Shown here one piece after another: positions 62,151-64,000 of a DNA stretch of 64,000 nt (position 1 is the first letter of the stretch; every line of letters starts with the position of its first letter). The DNA is taken from the NCBI RefSeq assembly GCF_010731895.1, contig NZ_AP022596.1, positions 3,410,001 to 3,474,000 on the forward strand, written 5' to 3'. A program made the position numbers and the translations under genes. Under the pieces are notes generated by a model, which was not told the DNA's origin, ran no database searches, and saw nothing but the letters and a program-made list of their open reading frames with translations. The DNA is from Mycolicibacterium helvum (lineage in GTDB: Bacteria > Actinomycetota > Actinomycetes > Mycobacteriales > Mycobacteriaceae).

Positions 62151-62821
62151 CCGACATCCCCGTCTCCCCGGCCGTCCACGCTCGCGGCGACCTGTCCATC
62201 GACCAGCAGCATGCGCTCAAGGCGGCGGCCACCCGCCTGCACACCGAGTTCGATGAGTACTTCGGCATCGAAACCATCGAACGATTCCTGCACTCGTCCT
62301 ACGACCAGTTCGCCGGTCGCGCCACGATCCTCAACTTCGTGCCACTGCTGGCCGAACGCTGGGCACGCCAACGGCTCACCGCCCTTGCCCGTGTCGACGG
62401 CAAGATCACCGACGCCAAGCCCATCGTGCTGTTCCTCTGTACCCACAACGCAGGCCGCTCCCAGATGGCGCTGGGATACTTCAACCATCTCGCCGGCGAC
62501 CAAGGCGTGGCCTGGTCGGGCGGATCAGAGCCAGGCAACGAGATCAACCCCGCCGCCGTGGCCGCGATGGCCGAGATCGGCATCGACATCACCCGCGAGT
62601 TCCCCAAGCCATGGACCGATGAAATCGTTCAGGCCGCCGACGTTGTGGTCACCATGGGGTGTGGGGACGCATGCCCGTTCTTTCCTGGAAAGCGTTACGA
62701 AAACTGGGAACTGACCGACCCCGCCGGCCAAGGCATCGACGCCGTCCGACCGATCCGCGACGCTATCGAAGCGCGCGTGCGGCAACTCCTCGCTGAACTT
62801 GGCATCACCCCCGCCGCCTGA
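62147..62821 (+). CDS. arsC: Arsenate reductase ArsC (LMW phosphatase-like) with N-terminal helical domain
   Basis: 224 residues. The N-terminal ~80 residues are the three-helix domain common in actinobacterial mycothiol-linked arsenate reductases (ALKAAATRLHTEFDEYFGIE). The catalytic P-loop CTHNAGRSQMALGY (Cys97) is followed by SGGSEPGNEINPAAVAAMAE and GCGDACPFFPGKRYENW with candidate resolving cysteines. It reduces arsenate to arsenite for Acr3 to export. Confidence 0.93.
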   Translation: MTDIPVSPAVHARGDLSIDQQHALKAAATRLHTEFDEYFGIETIERFLHSSYDQFAGRATILNFVPLLAERWARQRLTALARVDGKITDAKPIVLFLCTHNAGRSQMALGYFNHLAGDQGVAWSGGSEPGNEINPAAVAAMAEIGIDITREFPKPWTDEIVQAADVVVTMGCGDACPFFPGKRYENWELTDPAGQGIDAVRPIRDAIEARVRQLLAELGITPAA

Positions 62822-62839
62822 TCCGCGTCCACACCGTCG

Positions 62840-63000
62840 GTGTTGTTCGTCTGCGTCAAGAACGGCGGCAAGTCTCGGATGGCCACCGGACTCATGCGCA
62901 AGATCGCCGGTCACTCTGTGGATGTGCATCCTGCTGGGACGAAGCCGGGCGGCCAGATCAACACGTACGAGGTGCTCGGCCGTATCGACGCCGCATGGGT
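62840..63000 (+). pseudogene. Second arsenate reductase-like gene, truncated
   Basis: From GTG 62840 the frame gives [20 protein letters not shown] and [20 protein letters not shown], the P-loop half of a small LMW-phosphatase-type ArsC (CVKNGGKS). Similarity disappears after about 63000; the remaining frame to 63109 is unrelated. It lies 18 bp after arsC, as in operons with two arsC genes, but the catalytic partner residues and C-terminus are lost. Confidence 0.65.
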
Positions 63001-63676
63001 CAAACGGCAAAATCTGAAAAAAATCCCAGCACAGCTGGATTCGCAACCACGGCAGGACCGTGGGGTCTGCTCGTCGCGGCTGACGCGTCGCCATCAGCAC
63101 CATATGTGAGCAAGCGAAGTCGTAGAGGTGGCCAGCGGCGGTGGTGTGGTCCCCGAACATGCAGGGAGCTGACATGCGGTGGCGACAGCGCAGCGGCGCA
63201 CAAATGCGAGTAGCACAGAACGTTGCGGCGTGCGGATAATAGGGCTTCTAACTGCCGATATGACGGCTTACGGCTGCGCGTACACAGAGTTCGTAACTCA
63301 CATTTTGTGTACGTGGGGGAGTAAGAACATTGGAGGTTCCGTGACTCAGACGAAGGACCGATTTCGGCAGACGGCTCTGCCGGCCAAGCCACGTCCTCGC
63401 CGCACAAATGGGCCTCGATATCCCGGAGAAGCTATCGCACACGATCGGAGGAGAACTCCTGCCGGCACTGCAATGATTCGATGAATCACTGTGCAGCACA
63501 GCATGATCGATCAGCGGAGTCACGATGAGTGCGCGCTTCCTCCGAGTTGTCACTACCGGGCGCCTGGCTGCCATCGGAGGGCTCCCGGGCTAGCTCCGCG
63601 ACCGCGCGCCTCGTTGCGAGGCGCGCCAACCCCAGCGCTCAAATCTAAGACGGTTTGGCGCGAAGAAAGGAAACCT
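63001..63676. other. Gene-poor stretch after the ars operon
   Basis: About 675 bp with no convincing gene on either strand; frames through it lack ribosome-binding sites and family matches. A 22-codon segment ending GGELLPALQ near 63478 could be debris of a lost gene. A perfect 10-base hairpin lies at 63604-63626 before the next gene. Confidence 0.5.
63604..63626. terminator. Perfect 10-bp hairpin upstream of SIP gene
   Basis: GCGCGCCTCG (63604-63613) and CGAGGCGCGC (63617-63626) with a TTG loop. It lies about 50 bp before the start of the siderophore-interacting protein gene; it may terminate upstream transcription or act in the leader. No T run follows. Confidence 0.45.
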
Positions 63677-64000
63677 ATGGCACCCATTACCGCACGTCTG
63701 TCCGATCTCGCCGCAGACGTCCTCTTCACCTCCGTGCAAATCAACGCCGTTACCGAACTGGCCCCCAAATACCTGAAGGTCACGCTGGGTTGCGAGGCGT
63801 TCGCCCGCGCCAAATGGACCCCAGGCGACAAGCTGCAACTGCGGCCTCGGCGCGGATCTCTCGCGATGCGCACCTACACGCCGATCAACTGGAATACCGA
63901 CGAGGGCTCCACTGACGTGATCGCCTACCGCCACGGTGACGGCCCCGCTGTGGACTGGTTCAACAACGCCGAGGCGGGCGCTGGCGCTGAAATATTCGGC
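63677..64000 (+). CDS. Siderophore-interacting protein (FAD-binding), 3' end outside window
   Basis: The first 108 residues from ATG 63677, with AGAAAGGA upstream. The start of an SIP/ViuB-type flavin reductase: DLAADVLFTSVQINAVTELA, YLKVTLGCEAFARAKWTPGD, LRPRRGSLAMRTYTPINWN (the RTYTP FAD-binding signature) and VIAYRHGDGPAVDWFNNAEA. It probably reduces ferric siderophores or serves as an NADPH flavin reductase. The gene continues past the window. Confidence 0.85.
   Translation, partial: MAPITARLSDLAADVLFTSVQINAVTELAPKYLKVTLGCEAFARAKWTPGDKLQLRPRRGSLAMRTYTPINWNTDEGSTDVIAYRHGDGPAVDWFNNAEAGAGAEIFG

Noticed and set aside
63000..63484. Frames of 100-135 codons on both strands after the ars genes
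   Set aside because: No ribosome-binding sites, no family patterns, and several overlapping frames of similar length, as expected by chance in GC-rich DNA.
1..64000. CRISPR arrays, rRNA genes, riboswitches
   Set aside because: No regularly spaced repeat array, rRNA segment or known riboswitch consensus was seen on reading both strands.

Overview
The window is GC-rich actinobacterial DNA from a mycobacterium, most likely a fast grower (Mycolicibacterium type). It carries an mce lipid-importer operon, an MspA-family outer-membrane porin, many F420/flavin LLM oxidoreductases, and a long block whose gene order matches, from memory, the Mycobacterium tuberculosis Rv0954-Rv0996 chromosome (DUF5336 antigen, perM, purN, purH, MoxR/VWA pair, echA7-fadE12-accA2-accD2-fadE13-atuA-like, rpmF, mprAB, pepD, moaB2, mscL, ruc, folate cyclo-ligase, galU, glp, rimJ, glpR). 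The MspA porin lies between moaB2 and mscL.

Region 1 (1-12483) is a single rightward run: the end of an mce operon (mceC-like to mceF), then a tightly packed catabolic set: P450, 3Fe-4S ferredoxin, LLM oxidoreductase, SnoaL-like protein, alpha/beta hydrolase, DUF1028 protein, M20 amidohydrolase and acyl-CoA ligase. It reads as an import-and-degrade system for an unknown lipophilic or amide-containing substrate. Region 2 (12505-15610) holds a leftward LLM oxidoreductase, a DUF559/AbiEi-like gene bracketed by two copies of a 68-bp palindromic repeat, and an SfnG-like monooxygenase.

Region 3 (15780-49922) is conserved mycobacterial core: envelope and division genes, purine synthesis, a leftward operon resembling the Pseudomonas acyclic-terpene (Atu) module, the MprAB envelope-stress system with two candidate MprA boxes and its target protease gene pepD, the porin, mscL, a c-di-GMP phosphodiesterase, the Ruc chaperone, and the galU-glp-rimJ-glpR cell-division operon. 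It ends in a tRNA-Ala(CGC) gene.

Region 4 (49893-59863) is a genomic island between two identical 30-bp copies of the tRNA-Ala 3' end. It holds a frameshifted unknown gene, a mycobacteriophage lysin-B-like esterase, secreted small proteins, a broken DUF2235 hydrolase, and three insertion sequences nested inside one another: IS3 family split by IS30 family split by IS21 family, with target duplications visible for the two inner insertions. Region 5 (59834 to the end) starts with the 3' remnant of a tyrosine integrase whose last codons are the att core, so it looks like a second, older island stacked in the same tRNA. It carries an arsenic operon (arsR divergent from cadI/arsI, acr3, arsC, a truncated second arsC), then a gene-poor stretch and the start of a siderophore-interacting protein gene cut by the window edge.
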